A stretch of 64,000 nt of DNA. It comes from Micromonospora chalcea. GTDB lineage: Bacteria > Actinomycetota > Actinomycetes > Mycobacteriales > Micromonosporaceae. The notes below the pieces were generated by a model, which was not told the origin of the DNA, did not search any database, and worked only from the letters and a program-made list of their open reading frames with translations. Location of the stretch: contig NZ_MAGP01000002.1 in assembly GCF_002926165.1 (NCBI RefSeq), forward strand, positions 1-64,000, read 5' to 3'. This document shows, one piece after another, positions 16,212-29,763 of this stretch; position 1 is the stretch's first letter; the number at the start of each line of letters is the position of its first letter. The translations under genes were made by a program, and so were the position numbers.

Positions 16212-17981
16212 ATGCTGCTGCGCATGTCGACCCTGCTGCTCCGGACCCTGCGCGAGGACCCGGCCGACGCGGAAGTGCCGAGCCACCGGCTGCTGCTGCG
16301 CGCCGGATACGTCCGCCGGGCCGCGCCGGGCGGCTACACCTGGCTGCCGCTGGGCAAGCTCGTGCTGGACCGGATCACCGCGATCGTCCGGGACGAGATG
16401 ACCGCGATCGGCGACCAGGAGGTGCACTTCCCGGCGCTGCTCCCGGCCGAGCCCTACCGGACCAGCGGGCGGTGGACCGAATACGGGGACGACATCTTCA
16501 CGCTCGCCGACCGCAAGGGCGCCGACCATCTGCTCGCGCCGACCCACGAGGAGCTGGCCGCGCTGCTGGTGAAGGACCTGTTCACCTCGTACCGGGACTT
16601 CCCGGTGACGCTGTTCCAGATCCAGACGAAGTTCCGCGACGAGGCCCGTCCCCGGGCCGGTCTGCTGCGCGGGCGCGAGTTCCTGATGAAGGACGCCTAC
16701 TCGTTCGACCTGGACGAGGCCGGGCTCCAGGCCGCGTACGACAGGCACCGGGCCGCCTACGAGCGCGTCTTCACCCGGCTCGGGCTGGACTTCACCACTG
16801 TCCACGCGATGTCCGGCGCGATGGGTGGGTCGGCGTCGGAGGAGTTCCTGGCCGCCACGCCGGTCGGTGAGGACACGTTCGTCGGCTGCACCGCCTGCGA
16901 CTACGCGGCGAACACCGAGGCGGTGGTGACCCGCGCCCCGGCCGCCCAGGACCCGGACGCGCACCCGCCCGCCGAGACGCACGACACCCCGGAGACGCCC
17001 ACCATCGCGGCGCTGGTCGAGCTGGCCGAGGCCCGCAAGCTGGGCGGGCGCACCGGCTGGACCGCCGCCGACACGTTGAAGAACGTGGTCCTCACCGTCC
17101 GCAGGCCCGGTGCCGAGCAGGCTGAACCGCTGGTCATCGGCCTGCCCGGCGACCGCGAGGTGGACCTGAAGCGGGTCGAGGCGGTGCTGGCCCCCGCCAC
17201 GGTGGCGGTCTTCGAGGACTGGGACGCCCACCCGGAGCTGGTCCGCGGCTACATCGGGCCGCAGATCCTGGCCAAGCACGGCATCCGCTACCTGGTCGAT
17301 CCCCGCGTGGTGCCCGGCACCGCCTGGCTGACCGGCGCGAACGAGCCGGGCCGGCACGCCACCGACGTGGTCTGCGGGCGCGACTTCGTACCGGACGGCA
17401 CGATCGAGGCGGCTGAGGTGCGGCCCGGTGACCCCTGCCCGGCCTGCGACGCCGGTGAGCTGACCATCCGGCGGGGCATCGAGGTCGGGCACATCTTCCA
17501 GCTCGGACGCCGGTACACCGACGCGTTCGCGGTCGACGTGCTCGGCCCGGAGGGCAAGCCGGTCCGGCCCACGATGGGCTGCTACGGCATCGGCGTGTCC
17601 CGGGCGGTCGCCGCGGTGGCCGAGCAGCACCACGACGACCGGGGGCTGGTCTGGCCCGCGGCTGTCGCGCCGTGCGACGTACACCTGGTCGCCGCCGGGA
17701 AGGGGCCGCAACTCGACGCGGCGCTCGACCTCGGCCGGCGCCTCGCCGCCGCCGGCCTGCGGGTGCTGGTCGACGACCGCACGCACGTGTCCGCCGGGGT
17801 GAAGTTCACCGACGCCGAGCTGATCGGCATTCCGCGCGCCGTCGTGGTCGGCCGACGTCTGGCCGACGGGTACGTGGAACTGCGTGACCGGGCCACCGGT
17901 GAACGGGCCGAGGTGCCGGTGGAGGACATCGTGGAGCGTCTGCGCGACGAGGTACGCGCGACGCGCCACGACGGGGTGTAG
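16212..17981 (+). CDS. proS: Proline--tRNA ligase (bacterial type with editing domain)
   Basis: 589 residues, the length of bacterial ProRS. Motif 1 region: [20 protein letters not shown]. Motif 2: [32 protein letters not shown]. The INS editing insertion is at about 220-390 ([25 protein letters not shown]). Motif 3 and [17 protein letters not shown] follow. The C-terminal anticodon-binding domain (about 480-580) includes [30 protein letters not shown]. It charges tRNA-Pro in the cytoplasm. The ATG at 16212 or the one four codons later could be used. It is separated by about 54 bases from the CBS gene. Confidence 0.96.
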   Translation: MLLRMSTLLLRTLREDPADAEVPSHRLLLRAGYVRRAAPGGYTWLPLGKLVLDRITAIVRDEMTAIGDQEVHFPALLPAEPYRTSGRWTEYGDDIFTLADRKGADHLLAPTHEELAALLVKDLFTSYRDFPVTLFQIQTKFRDEARPRAGLLRGREFLMKDAYSFDLDEAGLQAAYDRHRAAYERVFTRLGLDFTTVHAMSGAMGGSASEEFLAATPVGEDTFVGCTACDYAANTEAVVTRAPAAQDPDAHPPAETHDTPETPTIAALVELAEARKLGGRTGWTAADTLKNVVLTVRRPGAEQAEPLVIGLPGDREVDLKRVEAVLAPATVAVFEDWDAHPELVRGYIGPQILAKHGIRYLVDPRVVPGTAWLTGANEPGRHATDVVCGRDFVPDGTIEAAEVRPGDPCPACDAGELTIRRGIEVGHIFQLGRRYTDAFAVDVLGPEGKPVRPTMGCYGIGVSRAVAAVAEQHHDDRGLVWPAAVAPCDVHLVAAGKGPQLDAALDLGRRLAAAGLRVLVDDRTHVSAGVKFTDAELIGIPRAVVVGRRLADGYVELRDRATGERAEVPVEDIVERLRDEVRATRHDGV

Positions 17982-18035
17982 CGAACGCGGTACCGGGTAC
18001 CGCATACGGATCGACCGAGGTGTTCGGAGGCTCTC

Positions 18036-18455
18036 ATGTACCGCGTCAGTGACGTGATGACCAGGCAGGTGATCTACCTCCCGGCGGAGACCCCGCTGGA
18101 CGAGGCGGCCCGGGTGATGAAGGAGTCGGACATCGGCGACGTGGTGGTGACCGACGGCGCCACGCTCGCCGGCATGCTGACCGACCGCGACATCGTGGTG
18201 CGGGCGGTGGCCGAACGCGCCGACCCGGGCACCACCACGATCGGCTCGATCATCACCCGTGAGGTGGTCATGATCGAGCAGCACTGCACGGCGAACGAGG
18301 CGGCGGCGCTGATGCGCGAGCGCAACATCCGGCGCGTGCTGGTCTGCGACAGCGACCGCAAGCTCGTCGGCATCGTCTCCCTCGGTGACCTCGCCATGCA
18401 GCTCGACCCCCAGTCGGCGCTCAGCGACATCAGCGAGGCCGCGCCGAACGCGTGA
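18036..18455 (+). CDS. CBS-pair domain protein
   Basis: 139 residues with two CBS motifs: VSDVMTRQVIYLPAETPLDEAARVMKESDIGDVVVTDG with LAGMLTDRDIVVRAV (residues about 3-62), and TREVVMIEQHCTANEAAALMRERNIRRVLVCDSDRKLVGIVSLGDLA (about 72-125). Stand-alone CBS pairs bind adenine nucleotides and regulate partner proteins; the partner is unknown. GGAGG lies 8 bases before ATG. Confidence 0.92.
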   Translation: MYRVSDVMTRQVIYLPAETPLDEAARVMKESDIGDVVVTDGATLAGMLTDRDIVVRAVAERADPGTTTIGSIITREVVMIEQHCTANEAAALMRERNIRRVLVCDSDRKLVGIVSLGDLAMQLDPQSALSDISEAAPNA

Positions 18456-18533
18456 GAGCGGGCCCGCTCGCGTGACGCGGGGCACCGCCACCGCCGTCGC
18501 ATGACGGCGCGCGGCGGCGGATAGCCTCGACCC

Positions 18534-18959
18534 ATGCCCGAGATGCCGACGAAGCTGGCCGAGATCGTGGACGAGTTCGCCGCCGCACCGCGCGACGTCG
18601 TGCTGGAGATGCTGCTGGAGTTCGCCGACGTGATCCCGCCCCTGCCCGAGGGTGTGAACCGGGAGGAGCTGGAGCAGGTCCCCGAGTGCCAGACCGCGTT
18701 CTTCCTGCGCGCCGAGGTGAACGCGGACAAGACGGTCAGCACCGTCTTCGACTGCCCGCCGGAGGCGCCCACCACCCGGGCGTTCGCCGGCATCCTCGCC
18801 GAAGGGTTGGCCGGGGCGAGCGCCGAGGAGGTGCTGGCCGTACCGGATGACCTCTACCAGCGGATGGGCCTGGCCCAGGCGATCAGCCCGCTGCGGGTAC
18901 GCGGCGGCACCGCCATCCTGGCCCGGCTCAAGCGCCAGGTCCGGGAACAGATCTCCTGA
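18534..18959 (+). CDS. SufE-family sulfur acceptor protein
   Basis: 141 residues. SufE fold with the conserved Cys52 in LEQVPECQTAFFLRAEV, followed by TVSTVFDCPPEAPTTRAFAGILAEGLAGASAEEVLAVPDDLYQRMGL. SufE proteins accept persulfide from a cysteine desulfurase and pass it on during Fe-S cluster building. No suf operon is present around it, so the desulfurase partner is elsewhere. The next gene, a thioredoxin-fold oxidoreductase, starts 20 bases on and is probably co-transcribed. Confidence 0.9.
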   Translation: MPEMPTKLAEIVDEFAAAPRDVVLEMLLEFADVIPPLPEGVNREELEQVPECQTAFFLRAEVNADKTVSTVFDCPPEAPTTRAFAGILAEGLAGASAEEVLAVPDDLYQRMGLAQAISPLRVRGGTAILARLKRQVREQIS

Positions 18960-18979
18960 CCGGCGGGTTGTCGCTGGTC

Positions 18980-19612
18980 ATGGACATCGAGATCTACGCC
19001 GACGTGGTCTGCCCCTGGTGCTGGATCGGCAAGCGCCGACTGGAACAGGCGCTGGAGTCGTACGACGGCGAGGTGAACGTCCGGTTCCGGCCGTTCCAGC
19101 TCGACCCGACGCCGGTCACCGAGCCGAAGCCGCTGCTGGAGGCGCTCGGCGACAAGTTCGGCGGACGGGACAAGGCCGAGGGCATGGCCGCGCACGTCAC
19201 CGGCGTCGCCGCGAGCGCGGGCCTGGACCTGCGGTTCGACCGGGCGGTGGCGGCGAACACGTTCGACGCGCACCGGCTGGTGCGTTTCGCCGCCGAGCGC
19301 GGCCGTTCCGCCGAGATGGTCGAGCGGCTCTACCGGGCGCACTTCCATGACGGCATCGACGTCGGATCGATCGACGCGCTGGTCACGCTGGCCGGCGAGG
19401 CCGGTCTGGACGAGACCGAGGCGCGGGAGTACCTGGAGTCGAACCTGGGCCGCCGGGAGGTCGCCGCCGACCTGAGCGCCGCGCACCAGCTCGGCGTCTC
19501 CAGCGTGCCGACGTTCGTGCTGGCCGGAAAGTACGCGGTCACCGGCGCGCAGGAGCCGGAGACGCTGCTCGCCGCGTTGCGCGAGGTGGCGCAGCGCGAA
19601 GCGGCAGCCTGA
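18980..19612 (+). CDS. DsbA-family (FrnE-like) oxidoreductase
   Basis: 210 residues from ATG 18980 (a TTG at 18968 is possible but has no spacing to the GGCGGG before it). MDIEIYADVVCPWCWIGKRRLEQAL places a CPWC redox pair at residues 11-14 on a thioredoxin fold. A helical insertion follows, then VSSVPTFVLAGKYAVTGAQ with the cis-Pro. There is no signal peptide, so it is cytoplasmic, as for FrnE-type disulfide/2-hydroxychromene isomerase relatives. The gene lies 20 bases after the sufE-like gene. A parS-like site begins just past its stop. Confidence 0.88.
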   Translation: MDIEIYADVVCPWCWIGKRRLEQALESYDGEVNVRFRPFQLDPTPVTEPKPLLEALGDKFGGRDKAEGMAAHVTGVAASAGLDLRFDRAVAANTFDAHRLVRFAAERGRSAEMVERLYRAHFHDGIDVGSIDALVTLAGEAGLDETEAREYLESNLGRREVAADLSAAHQLGVSSVPTFVLAGKYAVTGAQEPETLLAALREVAQREAAA

Positions 19613-19613
19613 T

Positions 19614-19627
19614 GTTTCACGTGGAAC
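19614..19627. promoter_or_regulatory. Degenerate parS-like site
   Basis: GTTTCACGTGGAAC differs by one base from the perfect 14-bp parS sites at 57-62 kb. It lies between two convergent genes, about 31 kb from oriC. ParB often tolerates one mismatch. Confidence 0.55.
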
Positions 19628-19648
19628 AAGATCGATGCGAATGAGGAC

Positions 19649-20200
19649 CTAGGCCGGCCTGGCCAGGTCCTCCACCACCCTCGCCCCGGGCAGCGCGCCG
19701 AGCGCCGGCCCGGGCAGGGCGATCTTGCTGTGCCGTACGCCTGATCCGATGATCACGTGCGGGGTGGCGATCACCCGGGAGTCGACGAGGACCGGCCAGT
19801 CCGCCGGCAGCCCGATCGGCGTGATGCCGCCGTACTCCATTCCGCTCAACTCGACCGCCTCGGCCATCGGCGCGAAGCTCGCCTTGCGCACGTCGAGCAG
19901 CTTGCGGACCACGCCGTTGACGTCGGCGCGCGTGGTGGCGAGCACGACGCAGGCCGCGTACCGGGTCTCGCCGCCGCGCTTACCGGCGACCACCACGCAG
20001 TTGGCCGATTCCTCCAGCCCCACCTGGTACGCCTCGCAGAACGCGGCGGTGTCGGCCAGATCGGCGTCGATCGGGGCGACGAGTACGTCGTCCACGTCCA
20101 CCGGGGCCTCGGCCGGCCACTCCTGCAGCGCCGCGGCGACCGGCGGGGCCAGCAGGTCGAGCCGTGCCCGGGCCGGCTCCGTCTTCAGCGTCCCCATCAT
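19649..20200 (-). CDS. YbaK/EbsC-family aminoacyl-tRNA deacylase-like protein
   Basis: 183 residues. CVVVAGKRGGETRYAACVVLATTRADVNGVVRKLLDVRKASFAPMAEAVELSGMEYGGITPIGLP shows the catalytic-site Lys region and the GGxxPxG loop of YbaK/ProX editing domains. RVIATPHVIIGSGVRHSKIALP follows. Such proteins remove mischarged amino acids from tRNA (for example Cys from tRNA-Pro), acting in trans to proS; proS lies 1.7 kb away. The start ATG 20200 has GAGG seven bases upstream; a second ATG follows directly. Confidence 0.88.
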   Translation of the reverse strand: MMGTLKTEPARARLDLLAPPVAAALQEWPAEAPVDVDDVLVAPIDADLADTAAFCEAYQVGLEESANCVVVAGKRGGETRYAACVVLATTRADVNGVVRKLLDVRKASFAPMAEAVELSGMEYGGITPIGLPADWPVLVDSRVIATPHVIIGSGVRHSKIALPGPALGALPGARVVEDLARPA

Positions 20201-20256
20201 GTCGCGATCCTCGCACCCGCTTCGCGGATCGCCCCTCCGGGCCCCGGCTCCGCCCC

Positions 20257-20454
20257 TCAGTTGGGATTGCTGAGGAACGCGTTCTCCTGCGCGAAGTCCC
20301 GGTTCTCGGCGGTGGTGAGCTGCCGGCGGCGCAGCACCTCGGGACGGTTCGCCTCGGCGTCCTCGATGCCGTGCCGGACGCCGACCCGGATCACGCCGTA
20401 GAGGAAGACGAAACCGAAGACATAGAGGAGCACTGTGGCGACGAAGACCAGCAT
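20257..20454 (-). CDS. Small single-pass membrane protein
   Basis: 65 residues. Residues 2-24 are one hydrophobic helix (LVFVATVLLYVFGFVFLYGVI); the rest is a charged cytoplasmic tail ending FAQENAFLSNPN. No known domain. It stands between the YbaK and NmrA genes in the same direction. Confidence 0.6.
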   Translation of the reverse strand: MLVFVATVLLYVFGFVFLYGVIRVGVRHGIEDAEANRPEVLRRRQLTTAENRDFAQENAFLSNPN

Positions 20455-20490
20455 GCGGCCACGGTAGGCCGGTGCGGACCCGACCGGTTC

Positions 20491-21270
20491 TCATCTTCCG
20501 CCGGTTCCCCCGTACGTGTCCGCGAGGTAGTCGGCCCAGGTCCGGGTGCCGGTCGGCGTGGCCGTCGTGGTGAGTCCGCCCCCGCGCAACTCCCGCCCGA
20601 GGCGGCCGGGAATCCGGACCGGCAGCAGCGGACGGCGTACCCGGCGGGCCGCGAGCCAGGTGCGGGCCGCCTCGTCGAAGCGCAGCACCTGCGGCCCGGC
20701 GAAGTCCTCGACCCGGTGCGACGGTCCGGCGAGCAGCAGCACCGCGAGCCGGTCCGCCACGTCGGCCGGGTCGACCGGCTGGGCGAGTACGGCCCGGTCC
20801 CCGATCACCGGGCCGAGGCGGCTCGCGCCTTTCAGCAGGTCCGCCAGGAACTCGGGGAACTGGGTCGCGCGCAGCACGCTCCACGGCACCGACCCGGCGG
20901 CCACCACCTCTTCGGCCGCGAGCTTGTGCCGGTAGTAGGGGATCGGCACCCGGTCGACGCCGACGATCGAGACGTACACCAGGTGGCGCACCCCGGCGTG
21001 GCCGGCGGCCATGGTCAGTCGGCGGGTGCCGAGCACGTCGATCTCGTGGGTACGCCGTTGCGGCGACGAGGCCAGGTGCAGCACCGCGTCCACCCCGGCG
21101 ACCGCCTCCGCCAGCCCGGCGCCGGTGGCCAGGTCGGTGCTCACCCACTCCACCCCGTCTCCGGTACGGGGCCGACGGCTGGTCGCCCGGAGCGTGAAGC
21201 CCTCGTCCCGCAGCCGGGGCACCACCACCCGCCCGAGCCGTCCGGTCGCCCCGGTCACCAGCACCCGCAT
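20491..21270 (-). CDS. NmrA-like NAD(P)-dependent reductase/epimerase
   Basis: 259 residues. An N-terminal NAD(P) motif (VLVTGATGRLGRVVVPRL, GxxGxxG) opens a short-chain Rossmann fold. AVLHLASSPQRRTHEIDVLGTRRL and HLVYVSIVGVDRVPIPYYRHKLAAEEVV (YxxxK) match extended SDR/NmrA proteins. The role is redox sensing or reduction of an unknown carbonyl. AGGAG precedes the ATG at 21270. The upstream 266 bp have a small inverted repeat at 21445-21458. Confidence 0.85.
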   Translation of the reverse strand: MRVLVTGATGRLGRVVVPRLRDEGFTLRATSRRPRTGDGVEWVSTDLATGAGLAEAVAGVDAVLHLASSPQRRTHEIDVLGTRRLTMAAGHAGVRHLVYVSIVGVDRVPIPYYRHKLAAEEVVAAGSVPWSVLRATQFPEFLADLLKGASRLGPVIGDRAVLAQPVDPADVADRLAVLLLAGPSHRVEDFAGPQVLRFDEAARTWLAARRVRRPLLPVRIPGRLGRELRGGGLTTTATPTGTRTWADYLADTYGGTGGR

Positions 21271-21444
21271 CGCCACTCCTCCCAGCCACGCCCTGCCCAC
21301 TCGGTCCGCATTCAGGACGGCAGCCCGGCCGGGATCGTGACCGCTCGCCGGGCTGTCGGCCCGACGTCGCGCTTGCCGGGCTGCTCCATCACAGTGTGTG
21401 AGCCCGGCGCAGGCGACTACCACTGTTGAGCGATATACCTGAGA

Positions 21445-21468
21445 GTCATAATCATGACCAGGAGTCAT
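21445..21468. promoter_or_regulatory. Small inverted repeat upstream of the NmrA-like gene
   Basis: GTCAT-AATC-ATGAC (21445-21458) followed by a third AGTCAT (21463-21468) in a locally AT-richer patch. It could be an operator for the reductase gene that starts at 21270. The short ORF running across it is not convincing. Confidence 0.3.
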
Positions 21469-21536
21469 ACCGCAGTCAGGCGATGCCTTCGGCAGGAGCG
21501 TTACTGCGCGTGAGCGGCGACCGGGCCGGCGACGCC

Positions 21537-22913
21537 TCAGCCCGCCGGGCGAGGCACCACTCGACCGGCAAGGGTCAGGCCGAGCAGGCCGCAGCCCGCT
21601 GCCACCGCCAGCGTGGTCGCGTAGCTTGCCGGGCCGGGTGACGCACCGGCGGCCAGGACCGCGCCGGTCAGCGCCAGCACGGTGGCCGCGGCGAGCGAGT
21701 CGCCCAGTTGCAGCGCCGAGCTGTTGCGGCCCTGCTCGGCCGGGGCCGACTGCTCCAGGGTGAGCACCGACAGCGACGGGTAGAGCAGTCCCATGCCGAG
21801 CCCGGCCACGGCCCAGGAGAACACCGCCGGCAACACCGGCAGCCCGGGCAGCAGCGCCGACGCGACGCCCGCCGTACCGATGGTGATGCAGGCCAGCCCG
21901 GCCCGGGGCAGGCTCGCCGCCGACCGGGGCGAAGCGATCCGGCCCTGGATCCACGAGCCCACCGACCAGGACAGCGCCCCCACGGTCAGCACCAGGCCGG
22001 CGCCGGTGGGCGAGAAGCCGCGCTCCCGCGACAGCATCAGCGGGATCACCACCTCGGCGGCCACGAACGCCGCCGACGCCAGCGCGCGCAGGCCGATCAC
22101 CGTCGGCAGACCGCGTGCCGCGCGCAGGAACCCGGACGGCAACAGACGCGGTACGCAGACGAACAGCCCGGCCAGCGCCCCGGCGGTCAGGGCGGCGGCG
22201 AGCACGCCGCGCTGCTGCCCCCCGTAGTGCAGCAGTGCGGCGCTCGCCCCCGCCCCGCAGGCCCAGCCGACGCGGGCCATCGCGCCCACGGGCGGCCGGG
22301 TCGGCACGGTGCCGGCCAGCGCCTTCAGACCCGGCTGGATCAGCAGCGCCGCCGGAATCGCCACCGCCGGTACCGCGAGGAACACCCATCGCCAGCCCAG
22401 ATGTTCCACGATCAGGCCGGCCAGCGCCGGGCCGACCAGCGACGGCACCACCCAGGCCGCGGCGAACGCGGCGAAGATCCGCCGCCGCAACTGCTCCGGG
22501 TACGCCTGACCGACCACCACGTAGAGCGCCACCGAGACGAGTCCGGAACCGAAGCCCTGCACCACCCGCCCGACGACCAGCATCTCCATGGTCGTCGCGG
22601 AACCGGCCACGACCAGCCCGGCGACGAACCAGGCGACGCCGTGCCACATCGCCGGCCGTGGTCCGCGCGCGTCGCACCAGATGCCGGAGGCGACCATCGC
22701 CACCACGCCGGAGGCGAACGAGCCGCCGAACGCCAGCGCGTACAGGCCGAGCCCGTCCAGCGCGCGGGCCACCGTCGGCATGGCGGTGCCCACCGCCAGC
22801 GCCTCGAACGCGAGCAGGGACACCAGGGCGACGCTGCCCACAGTCATCGCCCGAAGGCGCGGCGACCACAGGTCGACGGGTGGATCGGCCGGGAGGGCGG
22901 CGGTGCTGGTCAT
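21537..22913 (-). CDS. MFS transporter, drug-exporter type
   Basis: 458 residues with about 14 hydrophobic segments. The A-motif-like GSFASGVVAMVASGIWCDARGPRPAMW lies after helix 2 and VVGRVVQGFGSGLVSVALYVVVGQAYP after helix 4. These match DHA-type multidrug exporters driven by the proton gradient in the cytoplasmic membrane. The gene is divergent from the P-type ATPase at 23068. A MerR-type dyad lies 15 bases before its start, so a drug-sensing activator is plausible, though no intact merR gene adjoins it. Confidence 0.9.
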   Translation of the reverse strand: MTSTAALPADPPVDLWSPRLRAMTVGSVALVSLLAFEALAVGTAMPTVARALDGLGLYALAFGGSFASGVVAMVASGIWCDARGPRPAMWHGVAWFVAGLVVAGSATTMEMLVVGRVVQGFGSGLVSVALYVVVGQAYPEQLRRRIFAAFAAAWVVPSLVGPALAGLIVEHLGWRWVFLAVPAVAIPAALLIQPGLKALAGTVPTRPPVGAMARVGWACGAGASAALLHYGGQQRGVLAAALTAGALAGLFVCVPRLLPSGFLRAARGLPTVIGLRALASAAFVAAEVVIPLMLSRERGFSPTGAGLVLTVGALSWSVGSWIQGRIASPRSAASLPRAGLACITIGTAGVASALLPGLPVLPAVFSWAVAGLGMGLLYPSLSVLTLEQSAPAEQGRNSSALQLGDSLAAATVLALTGAVLAAGASPGPASYATTLAVAAGCGLLGLTLAGRVVPRPAG

Positions 22914-22927
22914 GGGCTACAGCCTCG

Positions 22928-22949
22928 GACCTCACCCCGGGTTGAGGTC
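22928..22949 (-). promoter_or_regulatory. MerR/SoxR-like operator dyad before the MFS gene
   Basis: GACCTCA-ccccgggt-TGAGGTC, with 7-bp arms and an 8-bp spacer, resembles the CCTCA...TGAGG boxes of MerR-family activators, which bind between -35 and -10. On the minus strand a GAGGCT -10-like element follows, close to the ATG at 22913, so the mRNA would be nearly leaderless. Confidence 0.45.
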
Positions 22950-23067
22950 AACTGTGGTCCCCGTCTCGTCCGGCGGGAACGACCGGACCCCGAACTTCTG
23001 CCGTCCGGGTGGCATAACGGACGCCGCGCCGGGAAGTCGGGCCGCCGGGACGAGACCGGGAGGCGAG

Positions 23068-27500
<4,433 letters not shown>

Positions 27501-27504
<4 letters not shown>

Positions 27505-28472
27505 TGCCAGGTGGCGGCGGCCCGGCGCAGCCGGTCGTTTATCGCGCGGCCCACTCCGGTGTCCGGCACCGGCTCGGCGACGATCTCGGTCACCCCGGCC
27601 GCGTCCAGCCGGTGCAGCGCGTCGAACAGTCGCGCCGCCGCCGCGGTCACGTCGCCGTCGGGCGACAGCACCTCCACCGCCGCCCAGTCGCCGTCCGCCG
27701 GTGGCTCCCGGAAGGCCAGGAACCCCCGCCGGCCGCCGCCGGGCTCGGCCGCCGCGCCCAACCGCAACGGGGTACGCGGGGCGTAGTGCGCGGCCAGCGT
27801 CCCGGGCGCGACGGGCTGACCGGAGCTGCCCTGGCGCACCTCGACCGGGCCGACCGCCTCGATGATCGCCTCGACCGGAAGCGCGCCCAGCCGCAGCACC
27901 ACCGGCCGGTCGCCCCGGGCGTCCACGATCGTCGACTCGATGCCGCACCGGGTGGGCCCGCCGTCGAGCACCACGTCCACGGCGCCGCCCAGCCCGGCCA
28001 CCACGTGCTCGGCGCGTGTCGGGCTGAGCTGGCCGAACCGGTTCGCGCTCGGCGCCGCCACCGGCACGCCGGCCGCCGCGATCAGCGCCCGCGCCGACGG
28101 CTCGTCCGGTACGCGTACCGCCATGGTGTCCAGGCCGGAGGTGACGATCGGCGGGATGATCTCCGGTCGGTCCACGATCAGGGTGAGCGGGCCGGGCCAG
28201 AAGCGCTTCGCCAGCTCGGCCACCGCCGCCGGCACCTCGCCCACCAGCGCGGCCAGGTCGGCGGCGTCGGCCAGGTGACTGATCAGCGGGTCGAAGCTGG
28301 GCCGCGCCTTGGCCTCGAAGATCCGGGCCGCCGCCCGCGCGTCGAGCGCGTTGGCGCCCAGGCCGTAGACGGTTTCGGTGGGGAAGGCGACCAGCCCGCC
28401 GGCGCGCAGAACAGCGGCGGCCTCGTCGATGCCGCGCTCGGCCGGCAGGACGCGCGGGGATCCGGTGCTCAC
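27501..28472 (-). CDS. L-threonylcarbamoyladenylate synthase (Sua5/TsaC type)
   Basis: 323 residues. YrdC domain at about 15-205: GLVAFPTETVYGLGANALDARAAARIFEAKARP, then FWPGPLTLIV and VPVAAPSANRFGQLSPT. The extra C-terminal Sua5 domain (about 215-323) begins after GQPVAPGTLAAHYAPRTPL. It makes threonylcarbamoyl-AMP from threonine, bicarbonate and ATP for the t6A modification of tRNA. Start GTG 28472, with a weak GGAAG upstream. The gene is convergent with the ATPase, overlapping four bases. Confidence 0.92.
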
Positions 28473-28528
28473 GCTTCCGACGCTAGCCTGCTCTCTTCGC
28501 CGCCCCGGCAAGACCCCGTCGGGTGGCG

Positions 28529-29104
28529 TTACCCGGCGTCCGTGTCGGGGAGCGTGGGCGCGTCCGTGGGGTAGAGGCCGGCGGCGAAGCCGTACACCTG
28601 GTCCCCGGCGCGGGGGATCTGCGCGAACCGCCGGGCCAGCGCCTGCACCTCCGCCCAGAATTCGCGGACGTCCTCGATCGGGATGCGCGCGTGCACGAGC
28701 GTGCACCGCAGTTCGTCGGCGGCATCCGCGGCGGCCGCCTCGGCGGCTGCTTCGGCGAGGCCGTTGATCCGGGACACGACCTGCTTGTCCTCTGTCCGGG
28801 TGAGCGTGCCGACGTAGAAGGTGCGGGCGACACGCCCGTAGAACCGCTCTTCGATGGCGCGTACCCGCCGGGTCCGCACCACGCGCAGCAGCCCGGCGTC
28901 CACCAGTTGGTTCACGTGGTACGCGACGCTGCTCTTCGGCCGGTCGACCGCGCGGGCCAGCTCGTTCACCGTGGCGGCGCGTTCCAGGAGCAGTTCCAGG
29001 AGCGTGCTGCGCAGCGGGTCGGCGAGCGCGCGCAACTGCTCCGGGGCGGTGACCACGAGCAGGTCCTCGAGGTCGTAGTCCGGGATCCGCTGATTGACCG
29101 ACAT
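28529..29104 (-). CDS. ArsR-type winged-helix regulator
   Basis: 191 residues. The winged helix spans about residues 20-85: LRALADPLRSTLLELLLERAATVNELARAVDRPKSSVAYHVNQLVDAGLLRVVRTRRVRAIEERFYGRVA. The extended C-terminal helical domain (about 100-180) suits a ligand-binding or dimer role. The gene is divergent from the dienelactone-hydrolase-like gene at 29170 with a 65-bp gap containing two direct repeats, so it probably controls itself and that gene. Confidence 0.88.
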   Translation of the reverse strand: MSVNQRIPDYDLEDLLVVTAPEQLRALADPLRSTLLELLLERAATVNELARAVDRPKSSVAYHVNQLVDAGLLRVVRTRRVRAIEERFYGRVARTFYVGTLTRTEDKQVVSRINGLAEAAAEAAAADAADELRCTLVHARIPIEDVREFWAEVQALARRFAQIPRAGDQVYGFAAGLYPTDAPTLPDTDAG

Positions 29105-29113
29105 TTCTCGACC

Positions 29114-29146
29114 GTTCTAAAATTCTGGTTCGTTCGATAACTCTGG
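29114..29146. promoter_or_regulatory. Direct repeats in the divergent ArsR/hydrolase promoter region
   Basis: GTTCTAAAATTCTGG (29114-29128) and GTTCGATAACTCTGG (29132-29146) match at 12 of 15 bases, 18 bp apart, in an unusually AT-rich 65-bp gap. They are candidate sites for the ArsR-type protein. Confidence 0.4.
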
Positions 29147-29169
29147 TCTGACAACTCAGGAGTGTAGTG

Positions 29170-29760
29170 ATGGCCGAGATCGTGCTCTTCCACCACATTC
29201 AAGGGCTCACCGACGGCGTACGCGCCCTCGCCGACTCCCTGCGCGCCGGCGGACACACCGTGCACACCCCGGACTTATTCGACGGCGAACGGCCGGCCAC
29301 CATCTCCGACGGCGCCGCGCTGGTCAAGCGCATCGGCGGCGACGTCCTCGACCAGCGCGCCGACGCGGTCGTCGCCGACCTGCCCGCCGACCTCGTCCAC
29401 GCGGGTGTCTCCTGGGGCGCCGCCATCGCCCAGCGGCTCGCCCAGACCCGGCCCGGCGCCCGGGCCGCCCTGCTCTACGAAGCCTGCCTGCCGGTGACCG
29501 GTGAGTGGGCGATCGGCCCCTGGCCCGACGGCGTGGCGGTACAGGTGCACGGCATGGAGCAGGACCCGTTCTTCGGGCTGGAAGGCGACGTGGACGCCGC
29601 CCGTGAGCTGGTGTCGATCGTCGGCCCCGAACGCGGCGAGCTGTACGTCTACCCCGGCGACCGGCACCTGTTCACCGACAACTCGCTGCCCTCGTACGAC
29701 GCCGAGGCGACCGCGCTCGTGGTGAGCCGCAGCCGCGAACTGCTCGACCGGCTCGCCTGA
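29170..29760 (+). CDS. Dienelactone hydrolase-family alpha/beta hydrolase
   Basis: 196 residues from ATG 29170 (a GTG sits one codon before). IVLFHHIQGLTDGVRALADSLRAGGHTVHTPDLFDG is the opening strand and helix of dienelactone hydrolases. The nucleophile elbow reads HAGVSWGAAIAQ with Ser where the classical enzyme has Cys. The triad ends with Asp/His in ELYVYPGDRHLFTD. A small cytoplasmic hydrolase, probably under control of the divergent ArsR-type protein. The substrate is unknown. Confidence 0.85.
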   Translation: MAEIVLFHHIQGLTDGVRALADSLRAGGHTVHTPDLFDGERPATISDGAALVKRIGGDVLDQRADAVVADLPADLVHAGVSWGAAIAQRLAQTRPGARAALLYEACLPVTGEWAIGPWPDGVAVQVHGMEQDPFFGLEGDVDAARELVSIVGPERGELYVYPGDRHLFTDNSLPSYDAEATALVVSRSRELLDRLA

Positions 29761-29763
29761 CGC

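Noticed and set aside
17987..18003. GCGGTACC-G-GGTACCGC palindrome after proS as terminator
   Set aside because: The loop would be a single base, too short to fold; a terminator role is unlikely.
16068..18491. An 807-residue minus-strand frame opposite proS
   Set aside because: Antisense shadow of proS and the CBS gene.
21426..21641. A 71-residue frame beginning MSDIPESHNHDQESY
   Set aside because: No ribosome site or family; it overlaps the end of the MFS gene and the promoter region.
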